Source: Lethocerus indicus (lineage: Eukaryota; Arthropoda; Insecta; Hemiptera; Belostomatidae). From it: 64,000 nucleotides of DNA. Below, piece by piece: positions 1 through 13,400 of this stretch (position 1 is the stretch's first letter; every line of letters begins with the position of its first letter). The stretch lies in contig JACDQD010000008.1 in NCBI GenBank assembly GCA_019843655.1, positions 12,372,442 to 12,436,441 on the forward strand, given 5' to 3'. The notes under the pieces are model-generated. The model was not told where the DNA came from, did no database searches, and worked only from the letters and a program-made list of their open reading frames with translations. The position numbers and the translations under genes were made by a program.

Positions 1-18
1 TACACCGGCCCGAGGAGT

Positions 19-51
19 GGGCAGTTTACTGGATGACGCAGTAAACTACCC
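19..51. repeat. Short hairpin, 13-bp stem with one mismatch
   Basis: GGG-C-AGTTTACTG (19-31) pairs with CAGTAAACT-A-CCC (39-51), leaving a 7-nt loop (32-38). The only unpaired stem position is C22/A48. It sits at the very left edge of the window in DNA with no gene. It could be a transposon-end remnant, a palindromic protein site or chance. No function is assigned. Confidence 0.6.
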
Positions 52-1180
52 CTGTCTAGATAGGACTTGAATAACAATCGTCGCATTGAATGTAACTCAG
101 TACTGCAGAAATGTGTTAAGGTCCTTCCTAAGAACATTCAGCTCTCATTCTTAGAATATATTTTGGATTTAGTTCAAAAGTTAACTATTTCACATTTTAT
201 TTACATTTATATTTTGCCGAGGAATACTGAATTAGTTTTATTATTTGGGAGAATATTGTATTATTATAATTTCGGGAATTCCCACCATCTAATACAACTA
301 TTTGCATTCGAATTACGTAAGGACTTTAATTGGAGATTTAATTAGGCGAGTCGAGGTGGGCAAAAACAGAAAACAGGGGAGTGCTATTGGAAGAAACGCA
401 GGATGGCTGCGGTGCGTGACCGGGGCCGGGTTGATTGAGCGGGCGACTCTCAACCGCCGAGTTCAGGTGAACCTCCGCCGATTTAATTGGTTAGCGGGAT
501 ATCGCTCTGGGAACAGGGTCACCTCCCACCAACTGACATACCCGACATTGCGACCATTCTATATGAACTCTGATGTAATGGTATACATATTTGTGAGAGT
601 TAATTAATACAAATACAACGTTGTAGATGTATTCACAAATAATTCATGAAATTACCCAGTAATAAAATAATGGTTTCATAAAGAATACAGTAATTCTTGA
701 GGTCTTCTGTCTCCACTCAGGCTTCGGCTACTCGCCAACTTCAGTTAGTGTCACGTCAGTAAATTAGTAAAGAACAACCTTGCAGATTGGGCTACTGAAA
801 ATGACTATAGGCCGAAGCCAGTGTAGCATAAAATTAATTCGGCGAGTGGGGAAAGAAGATTAAGTTACTGGAATAAAAAGTATGACGCGGTTAAATAAAG
901 CGATAAAATATGTTATTGTTCAAGTTATTCTTATTTCTAATTAAGGAGAATGTTATTGATAGGGTATGGTTTCTCATACATAATGACATCGTTGGTCGGC
1001 CACTTTCATTCGTCTAAATTCAATTCATCGGCCTACGAATGTGCCGATTTTCACGAAGCAATCAATTATGGAAGTCGTCACGCGCGGACCGACGTTAATT
1101 ACATCGAGGGAGGGAGGGGGAATTACTTAATCACGGCGGCACCGCCGGTGGTGGACGGGCTAATCTAATTTCGTCCCACT
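52..1180. other. Noncoding AT-rich stretch with one GC-rich patch
   Basis: No supportable gene. A GC-richer patch at about 350-530 stands out from AT-rich flanks. The only other structure noted is the interleaved inverted repeat pair at 720-847. Short frames here (up to 101 codons) have no recognisable content. Confidence 0.6.
720..847. repeat. Two interleaved inverted repeats (pseudoknot-like order)
   Basis: GGCTTCGGC at 720-728 is complementary to GCCGAAGCC at 811-819. ACTCGCC at 730-736 is complementary to GGCGAGT at 841-847. The order is a-b-a'-b', so the two stems cross, as in a pseudoknot, rather than nest. Both arms are exact. This may be chance in a long window; no known RNA family is recognised. 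Confidence 0.4.
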
Positions 1181-1530
1181 CATCTACAGCCAATTTATAA
1201 ATTGAGGTATACAAGGGAGGAAGTGAGAGAGAGCGAGAGAGGAGAGAAAAAAATAAACAATGGAGGCCTCCGGTATGCCGATGAGTATAGACAGAGACGG
1301 GGCGGGATAAAGGCGGGATAGGGGAGCGGTCACCGAGCGTATAGAAGAATAAGGGACGTTGTTCTCAAACGCCATGGAGCGGAGGGTGGGTGGTTAGGGG
1401 GGGAGGAGGGGGACTTGGTCTTTTTTGACCGGCCACACAATGCGGCAAGGTCAGTAACAGTAGGAGGGCCCTCTCCGCAGGCTCCGGCCATTCGAGATAC
1501 TCTCAAGGTACAACATTATTGTCCGGGCCG
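1181..1530. other. Purine-rich GA-repeat block followed by GC-rich DNA
   Basis: At 1215-1253 the plus strand is almost pure purine with several GAGAG units, then GC-rich sequence follows to about 1530. GAGAG is the core bound by GAGA factor and related proteins in insects. This is a motif match only, with no gene or promoter seen beside it. Confidence 0.4.
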
Positions 1531-1893
1531 GAGTCGTTACGCGTGATTGAAACTTGACACAACCGCCTTATCTACAAATAAATAACGAAGGAGCGGGGAG
1601 ATTACGCTGGGACTCCAAAAAAATGATTCGTAATTCTCAAATTCCGCTACTGTGTCAGATTTAAAATACATCTTTTGCGGTCTTTTTTTACTCCTGGCTT
1701 TCTTGTCGTTCTGGCGTACTGGAGAGTGTGACCTCCCATAACCGTCTGAATGCTGATTCAACTTTGTCTGAATCAATTTATGCTGATAGTCAATGGAGGT
1801 GCTATTGGGTGTTGAAATATTTTTCTAATTTGTTCCATGTTATATATAAAATTTTAAAATCCAGTTTTCGGAAAATGTTGGAGAGTTCGTAGG
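1531..1893. other. Featureless spacer
   Basis: Mixed-composition noncoding DNA leading into the minisatellite. I see no gene, repeat or site here that I can support. Confidence 0.5.
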
Positions 1894-2178
1894 TGACTGG
1901 AAAGAACCGCAAGGGACAGGAAAAACCGGAAAGAACCAGGGGGGAACGGAAAAAAGCGGAAAGAACCGGAAAGAACCGAAAAGAACCGGAAAGAACCGTA
2001 AAGAACCGTAAAGAACCTAAAGAACCGGATAGAACCGGAAAGAAACGGAAGGAACCGGAAGGAACTGGAAGGACCCGAAGGAACCTGAAGGGACCAGAAG
2101 GAACCTGAAGGGACTGGAAGGAATCTGAAGGGACCGGAAGGAACCTGAAGGGACCGGAAAGAACCTGAAGGGACCGGA
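1894..2178. repeat. GGAA-type minisatellite, 10-bp unit with 20-bp higher-order unit
   Basis: About 285 bp built from a degenerate 10-bp unit. The left half is dominated by copies of the type GGAAAGAACC. The right half (from about 2076) becomes a 20-bp unit, AAGGAACCTGAAGGGACCGG, repeated about five times with single-base changes. Many units carry CCGGAA, an ETS-family core, at about one helical turn spacing. Because the unit is 10 bp and lacks stop codons, it keeps long frames open on both strands, including the longest frame of the window (1802-2503, minus). That frame is a repeat artefact, not a gene. Copy number probably varies between individuals. Confidence 0.95.
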
Positions 2179-2560
2179 TCGCCGGGCGGACGGAGGCTGC
2201 GGGAGGGAGATACAGAGGTCGTGTCCGGGGCGGTGAAGTGAGGAGTGATGCCCGGCTAGCGGAGGGGCGGGCTAAGGATACCGGAGCGCCGGTATCCCTA
2301 GCCTTGCGTCTCGGTTCTGGCCTCACTGCTCCCGCGTTAGTGCCCTGCGGAAAGGTATATGTGATGTTTTTGACAACGTCTGTTACAATCAAATTCCATT
2401 CGAGAGTAGTGTGTTTGTGTATGTTGGGGGTGGAAAGGTATACGCCCTGTGTTGCGCTGCGTCCGAATAGGCAGCTGAGCCCGGTACGGCCCACCTGTAT
2501 CAAACGAATTCCATTCGGTAATCTTCCTCTCCAGTCGCTATCCTTCAGACGATAACGATT
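2179..2560. other. GC-rich block after the minisatellite
   Basis: GC-rich noncoding DNA holding the strong hairpin at 2270-2303. Frames run through it on both strands (2238-2555 plus; 1802-2503 minus) but read as proline/arginine/serine-rich low complexity, typical of translated GC-rich noncoding DNA. The block and the minisatellite may belong to one inserted element; no terminal repeats were found to prove it. Confidence 0.5.
2270..2303. repeat. Strong GC hairpin, 15-position stem with tetraloop
   Basis: GGCTA-A-GGATACCGG (2270-2284) pairs with CCGGTATCC-C-TAGCC (2289-2303) around the loop AGCG (2285-2288). Only A2275/C2298 is unpaired. This is one of the most stable small foldbacks in the window and would form on either strand. 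Its short loop and lack of a flanking stem argue against a standard pre-miRNA. It may be part of a foldback-type mobile element. Confidence 0.8.
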
Positions 2561-4180
2561 ATTAGACCCAAATGCTAAACTCTCGATTTCATTCTTCGTA
2601 TCGTCAAGGCAACGTTCGCATCCGAATGGGTGATGGTTTCTGTTTATTAAATTCGCAATACCAATGACGGTCGGAATTATAAATGGGAATTTGATCCGGT
2701 GATAAGATGCGTAAGAAATGCGGTAGGAGCATACCGGCTCATCGAAAGCCGCTTCATCACTGAAAAGATAGGCGGCCGTCGCATGGATAAATTATTTTCT
2801 TCGAGAGGAGAGTCTACGGGGCTTTTTTTCTTACTCCAAATCAAGGAGGCGGATGAAGGGAACGCAGAGCGCTGGGATATATAACTTAGGTTTTTGTGGT
2901 AGCGAATACGAAATGGTTTAAAGAAAGAAAAAGAAATTACTTTATTCACTTGATCTATACACGAAACAAGCGCACAAAGAATATGAATATGATGTTACAC
3001 CGCTCACTACCTAAACTCGACTGCCTGGTGTTTCCGTTTAAAAAGGAGGAAAAGGGGTTATTCGATCTCACGGTTTATGGCTCTAAGAAAAGGATCCCAA
3101 TACCCCAGCTGGAAACAGTGGCTGGCCTGTGCCTGTTGTAACGTATATATTGCTTCGAGCAAACAGAGCTAAAATCAACATTATTTCACAGCTGGAAACC
3201 AATCATCAGGTTTTGCAGGGTTGACGCGGCGCCCGAGTCGCAATGAGTAAGCACAACCCCGGAATGGATCGATCGCCGGTTTGACCTCCACTATCTCATA
3301 TTTCCTCCGACTTTTGTCTCTTCGATTTTGTACATGTTAACAAAATTGGTGAAGTTTCGTAACTTGCACCGAAGTGAGTCTCTAAGGGTGCGAACTAGAC
3401 GAGGTGTCAAATATTTTTAAAACGAAATGATGCAATGTTAGGCAACCGTGAGATTTCGATTTAAAATTTCGCGACGAAATAAGTATCGTCCTCACATGCT
3501 AAGCAAGAATGCATGAAGGATGATAAGTAGAACCTACGATACGGTTAGGAATGGTCCAAATCTGATCATCTAGTCCTCATCCCTTGGTTAACTATTTTCT
3601 GGCACCAACACCGGGAGAAAATGGTGAATGTTTTCACTTGGGAAGTGGCAAAGTTATAAGCAAAACAAAATCATATAATAAAGAAATGTTTCTATAAATA
3701 TTGTTAAAATGTTACAAATTCTTTTAATTTTATTTATGTTCACGCCTTCCTTTCTTTGGGCTGCGTGAATACTATTTTTTTCACCAGTTGTTGAAGTTCA
3801 AATTTCAATTTTTAACATTCATATCATTTTTAATTTCAACAGCCACAGACGGTCGGATTTTGCAACTCACCGTAGCGCCGACTGATGACAATTGGAAATA
3901 AAACGTTTTGGCAGAATGATTAACACTGCTCAATAGGAGGAATATCCGATACTCTTGCACAACGTTGCATCTGGCTAGCCAACCACGCTCGATAAAAGGC
4001 AGATAATGGTGACAAATTATCATGCCAATTTTACCTAACCTTTCAGTCCAGTGATAACTACACGTTTGGGTTCTCGAAATCTACTACACGATACTCCACG
4101 ATATGCGTATTTACTGGTGAATTCTACTGATGATGACCAGCAAGTCCATGATAACGGACAGCGTGGTCTGTGAACCGCAT
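2561..4180. other. Noncoding spacer
   Basis: AT-rich DNA with frames of at most 90 codons. I see no repeat, RNA gene or splice-like signal here that I would defend. Confidence 0.55.
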
Positions 4181-4480
4181 GGATTGGTGTTTTTATGTCT
4201 GACGACTGCTGGACTAGCGGGTCAAAAGCCTCTGCTCGCATGCTGACCCGGCTAGGGCGTCCTAGAGACGGACAGACGGATCTACGACGAGAACTAAGCG
4301 CGAAGCCGACGAAGCCCCGGCGGGCTCCGACAGCCTTCCAGAAATGGTCAAACTCGTACAGACAAGATCTGACGTCACCGCCAGTACGTATCCTCGCGGA
4401 CCAGACGAAGAACGCCCCTCTCAGCAAATATGGGAGACCTCTTGCGTCGGACTGCATTCCTTTTATTTTTTCCACCCCTT
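4181..4480. other. GC-rich island with a CRE palindrome
   Basis: About 300 bp of GC-rich DNA inside AT-rich flanks, open on both strands (4035-4475 minus, 146 codons; 4195-4524 plus, 109 codons), with no recognisable protein in either. It contains TGACGTCA at 4370-4377, the full CREB/ATF palindrome. One such site is about what chance gives in this much DNA. The island could be a conserved element, a decayed exon or old transposon DNA. Confidence 0.35.
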
Positions 4481-7400
4481 CTGTCTATCTCTCTTTCTCT
4501 CCTTTTTTTCTTTTTATAATTTAATACGTACCGGGAAATATAAAACTGAGAAACCCGACAGATGTTACCTCGCGGGTATCTGGAGAACTTTAAACTCGAG
4601 GAAGTCGGCCGAGATGCTGCTAAAAGAATTTCCGGCTATTTAAACACGGGGACACTTTTTTTGCGTGGCTGCGTAATAATTTACTGGCGAAATTCTACTG
4701 AAGATGACGGCCAACACTTAGATATAGAATGATGATATTCCAAATGTTCGTCTAGAAGCTACTGGAAAAAATTTATTTCCAGTATTTCCAGATTTTGATG
4801 TTAGGCAGCACCGAATGATATTATACACACCTTCGGTAATCGGAACGCCTATTTGATTCCACTGCGACAAAACAAACTAATAAAAAAGGAACAGAATCTT
4901 TTGACCAACCTCTAGACCAAACAAATGGCAGAAAATGAATTACTTTTTGCGAATAGCACGCTTCAATTGACCTCTTTTTAATTGGAAAAAGCTTTCGAAT
5001 ACCAATACCTCTGCGCTTCAAAAGAGACCATAATTTTTTTAGTAAAATAAATTTGCACGGTTTTATTCGACTATAGAATTTTTTAAGCCGCATAAAATGT
5101 ACTTCGTTTTTCTCCCTTGGGTTACGCAACTGACCTTTGATCGGAGACTCCACGCAGGAACCATATGGCGCGTACTGACGGACGCGCGGAGCCATTACAC
5201 AACGTGGGGCTTACGAGGAATGGCTATAAAAATAATTACACGAATGTACAGTGAATTGAAACTACATTCTTATCATACATTTATATACTAGAGAACCAAT
5301 TTCATTACCCGTATTAAAACCAACCAAATAGTTAAAAAAAATAAAATAGTCAAAATCATACGCAGTGTTTAAAACAGTAAAATAAGTTTACTAGTGGAAC
5401 AAATTTCATTAAGTAAACCATGGTCTAAGTGGTGTAACTGATGAGAATATTTGCACCATTTGTTGTCTTAATGCTCACACAGAGTTTTAATGTTTATTCC
5501 TTTTACACAGACGTTTCTCCTCCGGTTAATGGAAGGCCTTGTGCATTTTAGCGACAGGGACACAAGATTTATATTACTTTGAAAGTCACTTCGAAAAGAA
5601 AAAGTAAATATTAATAAAAGTGGAGATAATAAAATGCTGCAAACAAGACTTACAAAAGGAGACACTAAAACCGAAATGGTCTTAACGATCCTTTCTAAGG
5701 GCCTATGCAAATCCTGGTACCGGGGCCGAGGGTCTCCCACACGACTCGCACTTTCCCCGCCAGATGTTTGTGGAATCGATGACCGTGTACCGGGCCGCGC
5801 GTATACCCGCCCCCGACAGAGGCCTATTCTTAAAAGGATCACTCCCGATCACCTGCTACACAGAAACGGAAGGCCGATTTATTTAATCAAACCGACGCGG
5901 ATATATATTATAAGCCGATTCGAATCTCGGCCCTAGTTATGAAAAACCTAATTCCAATCAGACGATTGTCGAATTTCAACCGACGTTAAAATGACGTTCG
6001 GTCTACGGTTTCTATCTATTAAAGGAGATTTTTTTCGTAAATGGAAAAACCGCAAACAATTGACGGGTTACGGATGGGATGCTTTCATTAATTGATCCAA
6101 CATGCGCAACGTAGAGAATAGGCTAACATAATTCGCCTTTTAGGGTCCGGGAATTTCATTCCCATTGCGACTTTGATCAACACACAGTTGAGACAGGATA
6201 TGCGGGAAAAGGTAATACCTTAATGTTTGGAGGTTCTTTTAAAATGAAAACGATTATGTTCACATTTCTAATAGATCAAAACGTGGATACTGCAACTGAT
6301 AATTTAATCGTTTTGAGGAAGGAGCTCGTAGACGTAACTTACGATTGAGGTTAGAGCAATTAAAATAATTCCCTCGATACAAGTCGGTAGATAGCAATAT
6401 TAATCTACGGTCATCTTCATGCCTTTTATTACAGATATAGTACACAAACTATTCTACCGAAAACGCGATACTCAGCTAGGAAGACTTAAATAATTTCCTC
6501 AAAAACAGAGAGAAATAGGCTGATTTCCCAAAGTATACAAATCTGATATGGCGAATCATTAATGAGACATTTTTTCGTATTTATGACTGTTTCTTCCCGC
6601 TGGATGACAGCAATTCTTTGTTATTCCTATCCCTCGGCAAGCAAAGTTAGTCAAGCTTATACTGGGCTAAAGTTAGCCTTAGTTCTAGGTTATACGATTT
6701 AAATATCTCTTGGGTACATGAATGACAAACCTGAGGAATTGTTATTTGAACTAATTTTAACAATGGAAAATTCAGAGGTTAGAGAGGTGACGATTATAGG
6801 TTTTATCATTAGGCCTCGGTAATTTCTTAGTCATGGCGGGGTTCTTCATTGACGGGCGACCAAACACTTACCGACATTTACTGCATTTGTTACTGTCAGC
6901 AAATCACACGGGCAATAATACACTACATTTAAACCAAAACTTTTCCGGTCCAAATACAATGGCGAGCAGGGAGAGAAATAAAAAACCGAGTAGATTTCCA
7001 GTCATCAATTATTTAAATGGGAAACCTCGTCCCGGACCCCGGCCCTGTGACTATAGTCGGTGGTCGGCCCCGACAACGGGCTTCATTAATAAATCAGACG
7101 GGGGACTTCAGCGAGCCCAACACGCGACCGCCGCGCGCAGCACTCACATCACACTAGCAGGCAGAAACACACACGCACACGTACACGGCCGCACGTGTTA
7201 AAAGTTGTGGGGGGGCTTCCGTTTTATTCAGGAGTTCGGGCCCGGAACGTTGGGATCTGATTTATGTCACTTCCGTCACCGCCGGTCCCCAACCTCCAAC
7301 CGGTCGCTCTTATTATTTTCTCATCATTCCCTCGTTTATAACTCCTATTCATGTTTTTCAACAACTAAAATTAATAATATACATCTCTCTGCTCTCTCGC

Positions 7401-10400
7401 TGAAGTTGGCGTCCCAACTGAGCAGCATTTAATACAAAACAATCTGCTACAATCTGCTATCAGTTCACAATAATATTAATATATTAATTTTGCTGGGATA
7501 AATTAACTGTTTGTTGCTATTTGGATGCGTCTATATTTGGATGCTGGCTTTTTCCTCGTATGGTTCAAATGTGCCAGAGACGTTTTTCGGGATTTTCAAG
7601 ATTAACACGCTTTTCCTCGTTTCCAAGCAAACTACCCTGTCACTTCTACTTATACAAGGAGGGATCCTGTAGGAGGAAAATCCCTTTACTCGTCGATTTT
7701 TTCAGAAAATCCGGACCACAGGGAAAATTCCCACCTCGCAAATTGTCCGGGCGCTGTTCCAGCACGTATGTGCTGAGAAAACCTATTATAAGGTAATCAC
7801 TTTTCTTAGAGCTCCAGTCAAAAATCGCTGGCAAGTCACGATTTATACATTCAAGGCTGTCAGACTATGTGCCTTCTAGGTCAAGCTTGTATCTATGCAC
7901 AGAGTAATTACGCCGCAATGAGAAGTTGCACTTTTGTGTTTCCATACGTTAAATAAATTAAAGGAAACAAAATAAGTTAAATGAATTATATAATTACTTC
8001 CTTCATATTTTTGTAAGATAGATACTTTCAAAAATAATAAGGGTATAGCCTCCATTCAATTGGAAACTTGCAAGTATAATTTGACTAATGGACGTCAAGA
8101 AAATTGTCATAATTTCGTGTGAATGTCTCAAGGATCAAGGTTCTGTAATTCTACCCCGAATTTTAAAAATTATATCGATATTTGACTGAATGTGAGGCCA
8201 CATCCGGTTGATTATAAATGATAGAGTAGCCCCAGCGCATTAAACCGTTCTAACAAACGTCTAAACTGTAATTTATGTCTATTAACGACGAAGGAGATTC
8301 CCACCTCTGTTATTAGAGATGTCGCTAAGATCTTAAAAATACTCAGGTTATTATATCTAAATTATCGGTATCCGTATAATTTATTTGAATCAGTACAGTA
8401 TTTTCCAGGCAGTAAAAACCGAACGGTAGCACTGAAGGCTGGGCATTGAAGTCGATCAATTAGCCAGCGGGCGGAGAGAGGCTCGCGTGTGGGCCGCATT
8501 GGCCAGGCCACGTTCTCGGCCTAATCACCGGATCTCTCCACAGAAAGCAAAATTAAAACCACCGATTTCAAATGTTGGTTTCTCAATTACTTTTCAGGAA
8601 GAAAAAAAGAAAGGTATAAGGTCCTATAACGTGCTCGGCATTTACAAAATCAAAATTCATTCGAAACTGCGCCAAAGACTATACGCTGGATAATTCTGAA
8701 AATGTTCATATCAGTAGAAGACATGACCAAAACGAACGAAAATGGATATTCTAAGGCTTTCTTCCTAACAATACCCTTTCAAATAACAATTGAATCCCAC
8801 GAACTCTGGCACTTGTTTTAATATAGATATGAAAAAATTATATATTTTATAAGTACTAATAGATTAAATGTTTATTACCAATACAACAAACCAAAAAGAA
8901 AGAATAGCAAGAATTTCATTATGGCATACCCAGTTGCTCTGAATAGGGAAACTATGGGTTTTTTCTTCAATTTTCTTAAGTGGGGAAACTAGCAATATAT
9001 CTTACAAGCCTTCCCCTTAGTCGGCGTCAGAAACAATGAAAAACAACAGTAGAGGAGCTTAAGTACTAGCCCCATCCGGCCCACTAATTAATGGGCCCAG
9101 GCTCGAATTCCCTTAAGCCGTTTAATCCGAGGGCAATTCCCCGACCTTATTTACTACTGGAGTCGGATTCGGTGAAGAAACCTCCGGACGTCAGTAGAGA
9201 ATTGTCCTTCCAATTCACAGAAATTTTTGCCTATAGTATATTTAGGAAGCAATTAAGAGCCTGCAGCTCCTCAATATTCAATTAAACAAACGTAGATGGG
9301 GTAGATTAGATCTCGATCCTGTGGAATATAGTCTACTCTATTTCATATATTTCCCATACATCATATATGCATTACGATATGTACATGATGAAACCTACCT
9401 ATGATTGACGTCGTATATTTCTAGTGATCCGACTTTTTCAATTAAATTCGAATTTCCCGTTCACGACATTTCCAATCTGGTAAATTTTAATTTGACTAGA
9501 CAGATTTATTGAGCGAAGAAATCGTTTTAGCGCTGTATAATTAGAAGTGAAAGTCGGCCCAATACGAAAGAGAGAGGTACCAGTCCTAAGATCGGGTCGC
9601 ATTTAGGTTGCCCTGCTTCTCGAATCGACGACGTAAATTTGAATTTACGGATGCGAAAATTGTTGGAAGAGCCAACCGAAGTGCCTTGGCCCAGAAAGGT
9701 GAAGTGCGTGTCCTTGCGGTCACGCGGAAGAAGCACAGGGGAAGAAGGCCGATGAGATAATGCCTTCTAGTTTTCGACAACATGAATGAAATTTCCTTTT
9801 CCTTTTTCTGATGCCGTGTCAAGAAAAGCATATTTCACACTATACAGGAAGTATTATTTAATTATTTCAATTTTTAAATAATTATGATAATTTATCATAA
9901 CTATTAGAAACTCTAATAAACTCGAGTGTACCTCGAATGCAGTACTCATGTTTCTCTGACATGAAAATGTCCCCGAGGTTTTATTACTACAGTTTATCTC
10001 GAAAAACTGAAGCAAAATAATTTCAACTTTTCAACTCAAAGAGGATAATTTACCGTAAGTAATTTTGTTTACCTGTCCAGTCACTTATTGGTTTACTGCG
10101 CCGTATAACGAATAGAGACGTTTTGCGCTTATTTCTGAGTAGATCAAAAACACTAATTATACGCCCATTCGTAGCAAACAGCCCTGATTAATATTTGATA
10201 GGAGCAATTAAAATCAAATCGACTAATACGCCGCTTGTTTCCTGATCGTTACGCGTTGCTCGGTTCGGGCCCGAAACCGGTTCGGTCACGGAATCTGTTC
10301 AAACTCCAATTTGCCAGTTGGAACTCTCGCCATCAATCGGATCGAATACTCGTTTCGAAATCAATTATCCTCTGCCGACAAATTGCAATAGGTACAGCGG

Positions 10401-13400
10401 TTATAAGGCAATGAAAGGAAGAAAAAAAAAGTTGGGGATATTCAAAAATACTTTGGCGGAGAGGAGGCATCCGTGAATGAGCGAGCGGCCTTGTGAGGTC
10501 ACAGGAAGTTGCCTGAGGATCATGCCCGACAAGGAAAATCCCTGGCAGAACATACAAACGGGTTAGTTATTTCACAGAATTAGGAATTAGGAAATATATA
10601 TTACAAAAGAACTCATCTTAAAAATGAAAGGTACTTTCATTAGATTCAATTTGATTTTAATAAGAATAATTCATAGTTTATATGCTTTTTATACAAATTC
10701 AAAGAAGTAATTCAAAGACGTAACCGATGAAATGTGTTAATTATTTTGTATCTATCTGTTTTTTGCATTATAATAAATCTATTGGGTCTCTCAATACTGG
10801 CACGAATGAATTTTACGAGAAAAAACTATATGACACGAGACAATAAACATGAAACAATTGCCAGAAAAGGATTACTTCATTACAATATTGTTTTTTTAAA
10901 TGATTCATTTGTGTGGCATTACTAACTTGGATTGCCTTGACAACGCATCGACTGAACAGTAAATACAGTATGACGATCAATAGTTCAAAATTCTGGAAAA
11001 GCAAGCGCCACACTAATTTGAAATGTTTCGTTCTCATTCTTATTATTTTGTGATGCATGTGCGCTATTCAGGTCAATAACTATGATATGTCAATTCTGTA
11101 ATACGCATTGGGCGATATGAATAAATTCCAACTCTAAAATTTGCCTGGAGGTTCGATCTTCGACGCATTTCAGTTTAAACAATACTAGGACCTCATAATA
11201 CACGGGGTTCCATAACAAACCGGTTTGCTTTCGCAAAATATTACAGCAGAGATACAACGAAAGATCTGCGCAGCTGGGCGACCCGATTGAAGCTTCGAAC
11301 ACAGTCAAGGCGTCTCCGGGTCGTGACCGATCCGGTTTGTCACCGCCCCTGTTATTGGGTTCGAAGCTTATTTTTTGCGACTGGAGTGACCGAGTTAAAG
11401 AGGAGGAGCAGTGACTGCGGCTCTGACCCGGCCGGGCATAACGGGAAACCGCCGGCGAAAGTAAATCTCCCGCTGTTGGAACAGTTCCGAACCCGGTGAT
11501 TAAACGCAGTCATTTCCACGGGACCGAGAGTTTGAGTTCCAACAAACCCTACTGTTAATTTGCCTTTTGACAATGTAATAGCAGACTTCTGTAGCCACCC
11601 TCGCTAACTACCCCTAAACAAACTTATTATTCTTCGATTGAGTGTTTCTACGTTACCTTCACGATTATATATACATACAATTATATATTAGTTATTAGGC
11701 CTAGAGTTTTAACTATCATTTGTACTCTGATTTTCATTTTGTCGGTGTAGGTTTTTTGTCATCTTCAGTAACAATCCGTCGTACAGTGACAGGACTGTTA
11801 GACTAAGTAGACAGGAATGACAATACCGGTTTTTTTAAGTTATGGCAATAAAAATTAGAGCCACAGAGTTAAGATAAGACAATACAGATAGCGATAAAAA
11901 AAAGTCTAAATATCATTACAATGGTTATTGGAATCATTACCGGTTCGGATAATAAAGTGATGTCCCATTGGCGGTATGATGGGGCGGTCATTTAGTAGCG
12001 ACAGGCTCCGAATATTAATTACAGTCTTTGTGTGTGTTCATGTGTATCATTTTATACCCACTAAACCTGTTGCGAATATTTTTGCTGTTGAGATAACTGA
12101 TCCTCAAATCATAACACATATTAATTGATGCAGTGCACTCAATCCATTTATGTGTCATAAAACACTATACAGAAAAATGATTGAACCCATATTTCACAGG
12201 AATTGTTAAATGAATGAACGATCCTTGGGAAACACACGAAATCATTTCTAACGTACACTCCTACAATCCAACCTTTTCCAATCACCGTTCAACGACTTCT
12301 CTATATCAACCATCGTTCTTACTTTCGCGACCACAAAATTCGTAACTTCCGCCACATTCAAATTCATGCTACCGATTACCATATTCTGAACGAATTTTTT
12401 TGCCACATATGATGTAATATCCAAACCTAATCGTGTTCTTCCACTCTCTCCATTAATTCATACGGCGTTGAGTCACTCCCTGAGACAGTACTTTCTCTAT
12501 TGGCATGTAAAGAAAGAAAATAATTACACCGGTTCACAGTTCTTTACGAAACGACTTTACTACTTTTCAACCTCCTCTAGGTTATAGTCTAGGCTCTTCC
12601 CCCGCTTCAGTTACGTTTTAGTCAGTAGACTGCAAAGAAATGTTTGCAATTGGTGGTTGCCACTGGGACACGTTCTTTGCTATATATGCTCTCTCTGTGG
12701 TGGTGTTTTGTGTTTTTGAGCATTAGATATTCGGAAACTCAAACAACGATAACAGAACGAAATTATACGAAAATAGGATAATATTAATTAACTAGACTAA
12801 ACAGAAGTACTACACGTAGTTAATACAAAAATGTACATACAGAAATCTTTTAATTACCAAATTTTTAAATCTGTGAACTGGTTCTTACAAACAAGTGTGC
12901 AGTGACATTCACTTTTCGAGGACCGATTTTGTAAAAAACGCCTTTAATTTATTGAATAAATTGGAACAAATAACAAGGCTAAGCAGAATTCAAGGCTCTT
13001 ACGCATATAGCCCACAAATGATTTTTTGGAGTCAGATTAGTGGCCGCTTTTTCATACAAATCCAGCGGGAGAATAAGTCATTAAGTTTCAAGAAGGTATT
13101 TTGATTTTATAATTATGTCGATTTGATCTTTTGTTAGAATAAATTCGCTTACAGATCGTATATCACCAATATAAAATTATATTATAATATATTATTAAAT
13201 TATAAATCTATAAAGTATATCGAGAAATTCTATCAGGCTATTGGATAAGAAATTTATCATAAGTTCCGAATTAAATGCGGTGATGATATGCGTTGGTTTT
13301 AATTCAAATTCATGGATTTTAATTCGCGGCGAATAGCAAAGTTCCACCACATTTCCCGATCCTTTTCTTCGTCGGCCGAACGAATCACAGCGGGCACAAA

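Noticed and set aside
1802..2503. Longest open frame (233 codons, minus)
   Set aside because: It is kept open by the stop-free 10-bp minisatellite and reads as a Phe/Pro/Ser/Val low-complexity repeat. The opposite strand is open too.
4035..4475. 146-codon minus frame over a GC-rich island
   Set aside because: Overlaps a plus-strand frame of similar quality. GC-rich DNA lacks stop codons by composition, and no domain is recognisable.
5850..5935. tRNA-like T-arm (TTCGAAT flanked by CCGA/TCGG)
   Set aside because: No matching acceptor stem, D-arm or anticodon arm could be laid out upstream.
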